Shown here: piece by piece, positions 37,238-45,938 of the stretch
Layout: each line of letters starts with the position of its first letter
How positions within the stretch are numbered: position 1 is the first letter of the stretch
Assembly (NCBI RefSeq): GCF_002836595.1
Contig: NZ_PJBB01000003.1
Coordinates: 806,001 to 870,000 of the forward strand
DNA from: Tenacibaculum sp. Bg11-29
GTDB taxonomy: Bacteria; Bacteroidota; Bacteroidia; Flavobacteriales; Flavobacteriaceae
Direction: 5' to 3'
DNA: 64,000 nt
Translations under genes and position numbers: made by a program
The notes under the pieces: generated by a model
Databases searched by the model: none
Seen by the model: only the letters and a program-made list of their open reading frames with translations
What the model was told of the DNA's origin: nothing

Positions 37238-39934
37238 CTACTTCTTTAAAAGCTTAGTTGTCAATACTTTTTGACCATCGTTAACTTCTAAAATATACAT
37301 TCCTGTATTTAATTTAGATACATTTATACTTGAAGAACCTAAATGACCAGACTGCACAACACTTCCAGTTACATTTACAATCTTATACGTCATCTTAGTT
37401 GATTTAGATGCCAACTTAACTTGTACAAAATCTACTGATGGGTTAGGATATGCCATTAAAGCTATACTGTTTTGATTTTTAATAGTTTCTCCCGATACAA
37501 TTGTTGTTCTTGTATTTACAGCTGTTGCTGCAATATTAACAGTATAATCTTCTACTTCTCCATCTCCTAAATTAGCTTCACAAGAAGTTGCTGCTGCATT
37601 GTATTTCATTGAAACACGCATTCTTGTTTGTCCTAAAGTTGCTGTTGATGGAATTACAATATCTGTTATTCTATTTGTTGCACTTGATGAGTTACCTGTA
37701 GTAACTTGCTCTCCTGCATCTGTAAAATCTCCATCTTGGTTGTAATCAATCCAAACTGTAAAGTGCTCGTTATATGCTGTTCCTGAAAACCCTGCACTTA
37801 AAACTAATTGATTGGTACTTCCTAATGCTACCGTAGCTACTTTTGAAGTGAAATCTCCATATCCTCCATTAGCTACTGTTGTATTGGTCATTCCTCCGAA
37901 TGCTACATAATCAATCCATTCATAAGTAACTCTACTTCCTTTTGATGCACAATAAGAAACTGCGTTTGATAAAGTTGTTACATTTACTGTATTACTTGAC
38001 AATGATACATTTCCAACAGCATCTTTTGCTTTTACTGAAAAAGCATAACCTGTTGCAGCTGTTAATCCTGTAACATTCATTGTAGTATTAGCCGTAGACC
38101 CAATTTTTGTTGCTCCTTGGTAAACATCATATTCTGTTACTGCTACATTATCTGTAGAAGCTGACCAGCTTAATGTTAAGCTAATTTGTGTTACGCTTGA
38201 TGCTGAAGCACTACTTGGCGCACTTGGCGCAGTAGTATCTGCTTGTGATGACCCTATTACAACTGTATAATCTTCTACCTCTCCGTACTGAATAGATGCT
38301 TCACAGGCTGTTGGTGTTGCATTATATTTTAATACCACACGCATTCTTGTTGCTCCACTTACTGCTGAAGATGGTACTGTGAATGTTCCACTTACTGGCG
38401 TTGTTTTTGATTTTGCTTTTGTCCAAACTGTTTCGCCTGCATCTGAAAAATCTCCATCTTGGTTATAATCAATCCAAACTCCATACCCTTCACTATAAAC
38501 TGTTCCTGTCCATTTTGGCGTAATTGTTATTGTGTTTGAATCCCCTTTTGTTAAATCAGTAGAAATTGAAGTGTAATCTGAATATCCACTTGCTCCTGTT
38601 GACGTATTACTTATTGTTCCTAAAACTACTTTTTGAATGTACTCATCATTTACACTTGCTCCTTTTGAAGTACAGTAGCTTATAGTTACCGCTGGCGTAG
38701 TAAAGTTTACAGATGCACTATAAGAAGAATTTCCTGATGAACATTTACTTCGTACTTGTACTTCGTATGCTGTTGATGCTGATAACCCACTTAAAGCTTT
38801 TGTTGTTGTTGAAACTGCACTTGTTGACCAAGATGAAGTTGAAACTGCTTTATATCTTACATCGTAAGTTGCTCCTGAAACTGCTGACCATTTTACCGAA
38901 GCTCCTGTTGCTGTTACTCCTGTTGTTGAAACTCCTGTTGGTACAGTTGCATTACAAACTACTGGTGTACCAAATTTATCAGACAATGCTAAAGCTCTAC
39001 GAGAACCTCCAGATTCTAAAACAGTACGCATTCTACTTTTTTGACCTACTGTAAATAAGTTCATACATGCATCATCTGAATAATCCATATAATTTTGTAC
39101 CATATCTACTGTACCACAAGACACATGAGTTGTTTTACAACCTCCATTAGATGCGTCTGATTCTGGAGTATCTGATACAAAGTCATCTACACCACAACCT
39201 CCATCACCCCAAATGTGGCGTAAATTTAAAAAATGACCAACTTCATGAGTTGCTGTTCTTCCTTTATCAAAAGGAGCTGACAAGTAAAATCCGGACCCTT
39301 TATCTGCACTTCCAAAATATTGAGGACTCATTACAACACCATCAGTTGATGCACTACCTCCCGGAAACTGAGCGTATCCTAAAATACCTCCTCCAATATT
39401 ACAAACCCACATGTTTAAATATTGAGATGCATCCCATGGATTAACTCCTCCTTGAGAAGATTTTTTCATTGCATCATTCGTACCCCAAGAAGTTTTATTT
39501 GAAGATTTTCTTGTAATACCTGTTGTCGGGTTTCCATTAGCATCTATAGTTGCTAATTTAAACTCAATTTGACTATCAGTTGCCTGAGACCATGTATTAT
39601 CTGCATCTGCATTTGTTCTTCTATAATCTTCATTTAAAACATCAATCTGTGACTGAATTTGTGCTAGACTAATGTTTTCTTGTGAATTTTTATAAATAAC
39701 ATGTACTACTACAGGAATAGTAATAATTTGTCCATTTACTTTACCTTGATAGTTTTTTCTTTCTTGAATTTTTCTTTGAGTAAAACTTTCTATTTGTTCC
39801 ATTCTTTGTTTTAAAGAAGGATCTTTTGATTCCCTGTATTCGAGATTATTCATCGAATGACAATTTCTTTCTTGCGCAAAAGTTGCGCCAATAAAAATTA
39901 AGCATAGAAATGCTAATGTAATTTTGTGTTTCAT
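37238..39934 (-). CDS. Secreted M43 (pappalysin-like) zinc metalloprotease with two FN3-GEVED modules
   Basis: 898 aa. Signal peptide 1-20 (CLIFIGATFAQ). The M43 domain has HEVGHFLNLRHIWGDG (~230) and Met-turn NYMDYSDDACM. Tail: FN3 (~322-408), type-A GEVED (~412-550), FN3, type-B GEVED (~648-790), T9SS sorting domain (~820-898). The middle of the tail matches the M4 peptidase tail including rare variants (VTQISLTLSW, GYAFSVKAKDAVGN, NTTVANGGYG), while the last ~80 residues match the other M43 protein. The tail is therefore a mosaic. Exported zinc endopeptidase expected. Confidence 0.92.
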   Translation of the reverse strand: MKHKITLAFLCLIFIGATFAQERNCHSMNNLEYRESKDPSLKQRMEQIESFTQRKIQERKNYQGKVNGQIITIPVVVHVIYKNSQENISLAQIQSQIDVLNEDYRRTNADADNTWSQATDSQIEFKLATIDANGNPTTGITRKSSNKTSWGTNDAMKKSSQGGVNPWDASQYLNMWVCNIGGGILGYAQFPGGSASTDGVVMSPQYFGSADKGSGFYLSAPFDKGRTATHEVGHFLNLRHIWGDGGCGVDDFVSDTPESDASNGGCKTTHVSCGTVDMVQNYMDYSDDACMNLFTVGQKSRMRTVLESGGSRRALALSDKFGTPVVCNATVPTGVSTTGVTATGASVKWSAVSGATYDVRYKAVSTSSWSTSAVSTTTKALSGLSASTAYEVQVRSKCSSGNSSYSASVNFTTPAVTISYCTSKGASVNDEYIQKVVLGTISNTSTGASGYSDYTSISTDLTKGDSNTITITPKWTGTVYSEGYGVWIDYNQDGDFSDAGETVWTKAKSKTTPVSGTFTVPSSAVSGATRMRVVLKYNATPTACEASIQYGEVEDYTVVIGSSQADTTAPSAPSSASASSVTQISLTLSWSASTDNVAVTEYDVYQGATKIGSTANTTMNVTGLTAATGYAFSVKAKDAVGNVSLSSNTVNVTTLSNAVSYCASKGSRVTYEWIDYVAFGGMTNTTVANGGYGDFTSKVATVALGSTNQLVLSAGFSGTAYNEHFTVWIDYNQDGDFTDAGEQVTTGNSSSATNRITDIVIPSTATLGQTRMRVSMKYNAAATSCEANLGDGEVEDYTVNIAATAVNTRTTIVSGETIKNQNSIALMAYPNPSVDFVQVKLASKSTKMTYKIVNVTGSVVQSGHLGSSSINVSKLNTGMYILEVNDGQKVLTTKLLKK

Positions 39935-40024
39935 TTTTGAAGGGTTTATAAAGGTTAACTATTTAATAAAAAATACAATTGACGTATTAAGTTAAAAACT
40001 CTTAATTTATTATTAAATAAGCAT

Positions 40025-40052
40025 CAAATATACAAAAAAATATAAATAACAA
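40025..40052 (-). promoter_or_regulatory. Candidate promoter of the M43 protease gene at 37238
   Basis: On the minus strand TTG (40052-40050), a 17-nt spacer and TATATTTG (40032-40025) fit the Bacteroidota -33/-7 pattern. The -7 box is 91 nt before the start codon at 39934. It is the best-formed of the TATATTTG boxes in this block. Confidence 0.5.
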
Positions 40053-40228
40053 TACCTAAAAACACAATAAGCATACATTTTTGATAATTCAATATTTAAC
40101 AAACCCGTTATAAACCTAACAAAACGAACTAAACTCTACTAAGTTATTAATCAATTAATTACAATTAGAACTGTTTTATAAAAAGGATTAAAAAATATTA
40201 ATCGTATTTTTATTGAAATTTTACGCAA

Positions 40229-41890
40229 ATGCTTCAAATTAAAAATTTAGAAATAAGTTTTAAAAAATCACCCTCTGTTATACAAAATGTTTCTTTTAGT
40301 ATAGAACAAACAGAAATATTAGGTATCGTAGGGGAAAGTGGAAGCGGAAAATCAATAACTTCATTAGCCATTTTGGGACTACTTCCAAAATTTGCCACGA
40401 TAAAAGGTGAAATTTTGTTTAAACAACAAAATTTGTTAAATTATAATGAAAATGAGTTTCAAAAAATCAGAGGAAGTAAAATCGCTATGATTTTTCAGGA
40501 ACCCATGAGTTCATTAAACCCTACTTTAACTTGCGGAATTCAAGTTGCTGAAATTTTACAACAGCATACTCTATTATCTAAAAACGAAATAAAAGAAGAA
40601 GTACTTTCTCTATTTAATAAAGTAAAACTTCCTAGACCAACTGATATTTACAATTCGTATCCTCATCAAATAAGTGGTGGCCAAAAACAACGGGTTATGA
40701 TTGCAATGGCTATTGCTTGTAAGCCACAGCTTTTAATTGCTGATGAACCTACAACAGCATTAGATGTAACTGTTCAGAAAGAAATTATATCTCTATTAAA
40801 GGAATTACAAGACGAGTATAAAATGGGAATAATTTTTATATCTCATGATTTAGCTCTAGTATCTGAAATTGCAGACAAAGTAATAGTTATGCATAAAGGT
40901 AAAGTTATTGAACAAGGTGAAACAAATGAGCTATTTCTTAATCCAAAAGAAAACTATACAAAAGCTCTAATTAATTCGAGACCCAACACCGAAAAACGTT
41001 TTAAAGTATTACCAACTGTAACTAATTTCATTAACGATTCTGTAAATACTTGTTTATATACAAATGAAGAACGTAAACAATTTCATCAGAAAATTTATAA
41101 TAAAACACCATTATTAGAAATTAAGAATTTACATAAAAATTTTATTTCTAATGCTTCTTGGTTTTCTAAATCTACGATTGTAAAAGCAGTAAATAATGTC
41201 TCTTTTAAAATTTATGAAGGAGAAACTTTAGGTTTGGTAGGAGAGAGTGGCTGTGGAAAAACAACCTTAAGTAGAACTATTTTACAGTTAGAAAAAGCAA
41301 CTTCAGGGCAAATAATTTATAAAGGAGTTGACATTCTAAAACTTAAAAAATATTCATTTAAAAAATTACGAAAAGAGATTCAAATTATATTTCAAGATCC
41401 TTTTTCTTCACTAAATCCAAGAATTACCGTTGGTAACGCTATTCTCGAACCAATGAAAGTTCACAATATATTGAACTCTTTAAAAGACCGAAAAGAATAT
41501 GTTTTTAACCTATTAGAAAAAGTAGGTTTAGAAAAAGAACATTTTTATAGGTATCCTCATGAGTTTTCTGGTGGACAGAGACAAAGAATTGGTATTGCCC
41601 GTACTGTTGCCTTGCAACCAAAATTGATTATTTGTGATGAATCTGTTTCTGCTTTAGATGTATCTATACAAGCACAAGTATTAAATTTATTAAACCAATT
41701 AAAAACAGAATTTAACTTTACCTACATTTTTATTTCTCATGATTTATCTGTCGTAAAATACATGGCCGATCAATTAGTTGTAATGAATAAAGGTAAAATA
41801 GAAGAAATTGCTGATGCCGATGAAATTTACAATAACCCGAAGACAAATTATACCAAAACATTAATAGCGGCAATACCTAAAGGCTTGTAA
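40229..41890 (+). CDS. Peptide-type ABC transporter ATPase with two fused ATP-binding domains
   Basis: 553 aa with two complete ABC domains of the DppD/DppF (oligopeptide, YejF/GsiA-like) type. Domain 1: Walker A GESGSGKS (~36-43), signature ISGGQKQRVMIA, Walker B LLIADEPTTALD. Domain 2: GESGCGKTT, FSGGQRQRIGIA, LIICDESVSALD. Domain 2 has Ser after DE in place of the usual Pro. A C-terminal oligopeptide-transporter element is retained after domain 1 (LINSRPN). It would power uptake of di/oligopeptides, but no permease or binding-protein gene is nearby, so the partner genes must lie elsewhere. It is the first plus-strand gene after the secreted-protease block. Confidence 0.9.
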   Translation: MLQIKNLEISFKKSPSVIQNVSFSIEQTEILGIVGESGSGKSITSLAILGLLPKFATIKGEILFKQQNLLNYNENEFQKIRGSKIAMIFQEPMSSLNPTLTCGIQVAEILQQHTLLSKNEIKEEVLSLFNKVKLPRPTDIYNSYPHQISGGQKQRVMIAMAIACKPQLLIADEPTTALDVTVQKEIISLLKELQDEYKMGIIFISHDLALVSEIADKVIVMHKGKVIEQGETNELFLNPKENYTKALINSRPNTEKRFKVLPTVTNFINDSVNTCLYTNEERKQFHQKIYNKTPLLEIKNLHKNFISNASWFSKSTIVKAVNNVSFKIYEGETLGLVGESGCGKTTLSRTILQLEKATSGQIIYKGVDILKLKKYSFKKLRKEIQIIFQDPFSSLNPRITVGNAILEPMKVHNILNSLKDRKEYVFNLLEKVGLEKEHFYRYPHEFSGGQRQRIGIARTVALQPKLIICDESVSALDVSIQAQVLNLLNQLKTEFNFTYIFISHDLSVVKYMADQLVVMNKGKIEEIADADEIYNNPKTNYTKTLIAAIPKGL

Positions 41891-41946
41891 CTTTTTTCAA
41901 TGCTTTATTAATGGTATATTGCAGCGTTAAAAACGAAAAGAAAAAT

Positions 41947-42963
41947 ATGAAAATTATAGTTCCAATGGCAGGAATTGGGTCTCGTTTAAGGCCTCATACT
42001 TTAACTACCCCAAAACCATTAACAGTAATAGCTGGTAAGCCAATCGTACAACGTTTAGTTGAAGATATTACTTCTGTTGTAAACCAGCCTATAGAAGAAA
42101 TTGCATTTATAATTGGTACTGCTGCTAAAGGTTTTCCTGCAGATACTAAAGATAAATTAATGAAAATCGCTAAAAGTTTAGGTGCGAAAGGATCTGTATT
42201 TGTTCAAGAAGAAGCTTTAGGAACCGCACATGCTATTTACTGTGCTAAAGAATCATTAACAGGATCATGCGTAGTTGCTTTTGCAGATACTTTATTTAAA
42301 GCTGATTTTACTTTAGATACAAATGCTGATGGTGCTATTTGGGTAAAACAAGTTGAGGACCCTAGTGCTTTTGGTGTTGTAAAGTTAAATGATGGAATTA
42401 TTACTGATTTCATTGAAAAGCCAAAAGAGTTTATTTCAGATTTAGCAATTATCGGTATTTATTACTTTAAAGATGGTGATAAACTTCGTGAAGAAATAAA
42501 GCATTTAATAGATTATGATATAAGACCTTCTGGTGAATTTCAATTAACTGAGGTTTTAGAATCTTTAAAGCAACAAGGTGCTAAATTTATTCCTGGTAAA
42601 GTTGATGCTTGGATGGATTGTGGTAAAAAAGATCCAACTGTTGATACTAACAAACAAGTTTTGGGTTTTGAGCAAGCTGATGGTAACAATTTAGTTGCTA
42701 GTGACGTTACATTAGAAAACTCAGAAATTATTCAACCTTGTTATGTTGGAAAAAACGTAGTTTTAAAAAACACTAAAATAGGACCTTATGTTTCAATTGG
42801 GAAAAATAGTATTGTTGAAAACTCAACAATTGTAAACTCTTTAATACAAACAAATGTTCATATATCTAACGCAAAGTTAGATAACGCAATGATTGGTAAT
42901 CATGCAAAATACAATGCTAATCATACATCAGTAAGTATAGGTGATTATACAGATCTTACATAA
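41947..42963 (+). CDS. Sugar-phosphate nucleotidyltransferase with left-handed beta-helix tail
   Basis: The frame opens at 41911, but ATG 41947 (MKIIVPMAGIGSRLRPHTL) is the start expected from the family, since the nucleotide-binding motif follows directly. 338 aa from that start. N-terminal Rossmann-like NTP transferase with GxGSRLRPhT...PKPL and EKPKEF. The last ~80 residues have hexapeptide-like repeats (IIQPCYVGKNVVLKNTKIGPYVSIGKNS). It should activate a sugar-1-phosphate with an NTP for surface polysaccharide or cell-wall precursor synthesis; the exact sugar is undetermined. First gene of a tight cluster running to 46973. Confidence 0.85.
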   Translation: MKIIVPMAGIGSRLRPHTLTTPKPLTVIAGKPIVQRLVEDITSVVNQPIEEIAFIIGTAAKGFPADTKDKLMKIAKSLGAKGSVFVQEEALGTAHAIYCAKESLTGSCVVAFADTLFKADFTLDTNADGAIWVKQVEDPSAFGVVKLNDGIITDFIEKPKEFISDLAIIGIYYFKDGDKLREEIKHLIDYDIRPSGEFQLTEVLESLKQQGAKFIPGKVDAWMDCGKKDPTVDTNKQVLGFEQADGNNLVASDVTLENSEIIQPCYVGKNVVLKNTKIGPYVSIGKNSIVENSTIVNSLIQTNVHISNAKLDNAMIGNHAKYNANHTSVSIGDYTDLT

Positions 42964-43921
42964 TAAAAAAAAGAGGCAGGAATCAAAAATTAAGATATTA
43001 GTATCTTTTTTTTTGATTCTTAATTCTCTTTTAATCTACTCACAAGACAGGGTATCTACCTCTTTAGACCTTAGTGAAGAGAGCAACATAAAGTTTCAAG
43101 AATTTTTTTTTAATGCACTCTCACAAAAAGCAATTTTAAATTATAAAAAAGCAATTGAATACTTAGAAGACTGTAATGAAATAAAGCCAAATGATATATC
43201 AGTATTCTTTGAACTTGCTAAAAATTATTTAAAACTAAATAGGAGAGTAGAATCTCTAGAATACATTGATTTAGCGTTAAAACAAGATACAAACAACTTA
43301 TGGCTATTAGAACACAAAGTTGCTGTTTTAAAACGCACAGCCGATTTTAGTAAAGCTATAATCGTTCAAGAAAAAATTGCAAAAAAATACCCAAAGAAAA
43401 AACAAGCTTTGGTTTTTTTACATTTACAGAATAGGGATGTTGATGGAGCTAAAAGAGTTCTATCTGAATTAGAAGAAGCTAAATTATTAAATTCTAGATT
43501 ACGTTTACTTCAAGAAAGAATAAACAAACCGCAGCCTAAAGTTACAAGTTTTGCCGTAAAAGCAGTAAGTACCGATTTTAGAGCAATCTTTGAAAAAGAA
43601 AAAAGTTATAAAAATTTACAACGCTTGTTAAAAGAACTGACAATAAGAAGAAGCTATAGAACGTTATTAAAATACAGTGAAGAAGGCTTAACTTTGTTTC
43701 CTGCGCAACCTTTTGTTTATTTAATGAATGGTAAAGCACTTAACAAAAATGGGCAATACAGTAAAGCTTTACAGACTTTGCAAAATGGCATTGATTTTGT
43801 AATAGATAATAACAAAATCGAAGCAAAATTTTATTTAGAAATAGCAGTCTCTTACAAAGGTTTACACGATGCTCGAAGAGCAAAACTCTTTAAAGATAAA
43901 GCTTCCAAAATTCTAAAATAA
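42941..43921 (+). CDS. TPR-repeat protein, exported
   Basis: Up to 326 aa from GTG 42941, overlapping the preceding gene by 23 nt. The N-terminus has a signal-like segment KIKILVSFFLILNSLLIYSQ with a basic stretch before it. A purine-rich AGAGGCAGGA at about 42972-42981 sits inside the frame, so the true start could be a rare non-ATG codon after it. The rest is helical with TPR-type repeats (AIEYLEDCNEIKPNDISVFF, SLEYIDLALKQD, LQTLQNGIDF). Probable periplasmic scaffold. The neighbours (DUF4292 lipoprotein, EnvC-like protein) suggest an envelope role. Confidence 0.75.
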   Translation: MIIQILHNKKKRQESKIKILVSFFLILNSLLIYSQDRVSTSLDLSEESNIKFQEFFFNALSQKAILNYKKAIEYLEDCNEIKPNDISVFFELAKNYLKLNRRVESLEYIDLALKQDTNNLWLLEHKVAVLKRTADFSKAIIVQEKIAKKYPKKKQALVFLHLQNRDVDGAKRVLSELEEAKLLNSRLRLLQERINKPQPKVTSFAVKAVSTDFRAIFEKEKSYKNLQRLLKELTIRRSYRTLLKYSEEGLTLFPAQPFVYLMNGKALNKNGQYSKALQTLQNGIDFVIDNNKIEAKFYLEIAVSYKGLHDARRAKLFKDKASKILK

Positions 43922-43944
43922 TTTCCTTACCCTATACATACTTT

Positions 43945-44715
43945 ATGAAATACTTTACATTACTTATTATATTGTCTCTTAGTTTTTCTTCATGTAAATC
44001 AAGAAAAATTGCATCTAATAACACAACAGTAATTAAAGAAATGTCTGCCAGAAGGGTAGCTAAAAAACATATTTCTTCTAATTTTAATGAAAAAAATATT
44101 GATGCTCGTTTAAAAGTAAACTACAAGGATACTAAAGAAAAAGTAGGGTTTTCAGTACGAATGAAAATTAAAAAAGATGAAGTTATTTGGTTAAAAGGAA
44201 CCAAATTTATTACACTTTTTAAAGCTAAAATTACACCAACAAAAGTTCAATTTTATTCGTCTCTTTATAAAAATTATTTTGATGGAGATTTTACTATGTT
44301 GAAGAAATTATTAGGAACCGATATTAATTTTCAACAATTACAAAATATGTTATTAGGTCAATCTTTACTTAATGTAAGATCTCAACGACAAGAAGTAGCT
44401 ATTTCTAATAAGTCATATCAACTTTCTCCTAAAAAACAATCAGATTTATTTAATATCTTTTTTTACGTAAATCCTCTTCATTATAAACTTAATAAACAAT
44501 CTATTGTAAATTCAATAAAAAATCAACGTTTAGATATATCATACGGAAAATATTCAAGTAAAAAAGGAGTTTTATTTCCTCAAAGAATTAATATAAATGC
44601 TAAACAAAATAAAAAATTTACAAATATTGATATAACCACACGTTCTGTTGAATTTAACACAAAATTGAACGTTGATTTTAAAATGCCTAACGGTTATAAA
44701 GAAATTAAATTATAA
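43945..44715 (+). CDS. DUF4292 family lipoprotein
   Basis: 256 aa. Signal peptide MKYFTLLIILSLSFSSC with lipobox FSSC (Cys 17). The body fits DUF4292: ARLKVNYKD...VGFSVRMKIKKDEVIWLKG, KAKITPTKVQFYSSLYKNYFDGD, then LGTDINFQQLQNMLLGQ. These features suggest an outer-membrane-associated fold of the LolA/LolB type, which is inference. It lies 23 nt after the TPR gene and overlaps the next gene by one base (TAATG). This order (TPR, DUF4292, M23-like) is common in Flavobacteriaceae. Confidence 0.82.
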   Translation: MKYFTLLIILSLSFSSCKSRKIASNNTTVIKEMSARRVAKKHISSNFNEKNIDARLKVNYKDTKEKVGFSVRMKIKKDEVIWLKGTKFITLFKAKITPTKVQFYSSLYKNYFDGDFTMLKKLLGTDINFQQLQNMLLGQSLLNVRSQRQEVAISNKSYQLSPKKQSDLFNIFFYVNPLHYKLNKQSIVNSIKNQRLDISYGKYSSKKGVLFPQRININAKQNKKFTNIDITTRSVEFNTKLNVDFKMPNGYKEIKL

Positions 44716-45929
44716 TGAAAAAAATTGTTTTTTATATCTCGTTTTTATTGCTGGTTCTAGTTGGTTTTTCTTCATTTGGTCAAGAAAGAAAAAAATTAGA
44801 AAAAAAACATAAAAAAATTAAAAATGAAATTAAGCAGATTAATAACTTATTATTTAAGGCAAAAAAAGAAAAAGGGAATGCTTTAGATGACTTAAAAGAT
44901 CTAAGTCAAAAAATTAGTGCAAGAGAGCGTTTAATTGAAACGATTAGATTAGAAACGAAGCAATTATCAAAAGAAATACAAGCAAATGAGCAACAGCTTG
45001 AAAAGAACAATAGTGAATTAAAAAAACTAAAAAAAGACTATTCTGATATGGTTGTAAAAACCAATAAGAATAGATCTCAACAAAGTAAAACATTGTTTTT
45101 ACTCTCTTCTGAAAGCTTTTACCAAGCGTATAAGCGTTTAAAATACATGCAGCAATACAATGATTACAGAAAAAAACAAGGAGAGAATATCATTGTAAAA
45201 TCTACTGAAATTAAAAAATTTAATGATTCATTAATTCAAAAGAGAAAATCTAAAGAAAGTTTAATTTCTGATGAGAAGTCTCAAAAAAAAGAAATAGAAT
45301 CTGATAAGAAAAATCAAGAAAGTTTAGTTTCTAAAATAAAAAAACAAGAAAAAAAATATAAACGAGATTTACAAAAAAAGATAAAAGAAGATAAACGAAT
45401 AACTGCACGTATTGATAAACTTATTAGGGCTGTTATTGCAAAGGCTAATAAAGGTAAAAAAACAACTAAGAAAGCATCTTCTGGCTTTGTTTTAAATGCT
45501 GCTGAAAAAAAATTATTAGCTAGTTTCGAACAAAACAAAGGTCGTTTACCTTGGCCTGTAAAGGGAATTATTACTAGAAGGTACGGTGTACAACCTCATC
45601 CAACATTTTCAGGAATTAAAATTAATAGCCCTGGCTTGCATATTGTTACTAAATCGAATACTGATGCTAAATGTATTTTTAATGGAAAAGTACTAGCTTT
45701 ACAATCACAGTCTGGAGGTAAAAAATCGGTATTAATACAACACGGTAATTATATTTCGGCATATAATAATCTCGAAAATGTATATGTAAAAAAAGGTGCT
45801 ATTCTAAAAACTGGTGATAAAGTAGGGAAGGTGTTCACTGATAAAGTTTCTGGTAAAACAAAATTGCTTTTTGTTTTATTTAAAAATACCGCAAAATTAA
45901 ACCCTGCAAAATGGATACGTACTAATTAA
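44715..45929 (+). CDS. EnvC-like protein: coiled coil plus degenerate LytM/M23 domain
   Basis: 404 aa. Signal peptide to ~22 (SSFGQ), a long Lys/Glu coiled coil (~24-250), and a LytM/M23 domain (~275-404). The zinc ligands of active M23 enzymes are not kept: the HxH region reads HGNYISAYNNL (normally ending YxHL), the first His/Asp motif is replaced around GLHIVTKSNTDAKC, and the LHFE-type strand is LLFVLF. This is the EnvC/NlpD condition, in which the domain activates an amidase instead of cutting peptidoglycan. A role in daughter-cell separation is therefore likely, but the partner is not in the window. Confidence 0.82.
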   Translation: MKKIVFYISFLLLVLVGFSSFGQERKKLEKKHKKIKNEIKQINNLLFKAKKEKGNALDDLKDLSQKISARERLIETIRLETKQLSKEIQANEQQLEKNNSELKKLKKDYSDMVVKTNKNRSQQSKTLFLLSSESFYQAYKRLKYMQQYNDYRKKQGENIIVKSTEIKKFNDSLIQKRKSKESLISDEKSQKKEIESDKKNQESLVSKIKKQEKKYKRDLQKKIKEDKRITARIDKLIRAVIAKANKGKKTTKKASSGFVLNAAEKKLLASFEQNKGRLPWPVKGIITRRYGVQPHPTFSGIKINSPGLHIVTKSNTDAKCIFNGKVLALQSQSGGKKSVLIQHGNYISAYNNLENVYVKKGAILKTGDKVGKVFTDKVSGKTKLLFVLFKNTAKLNPAKWIRTN

Positions 45930-45938
45930 TTTAAGTGA

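Noticed and set aside
12306..39934. Insertion sequences driving the duplications
   Set aside because: No transposase ORF or terminal inverted repeats were found at the duplication boundaries; homologous recombination between tails explains the pattern.
40229..41890. Complete peptide transporter operon
   Set aside because: Only the double-ATPase gene is present; neighbours are unrelated.
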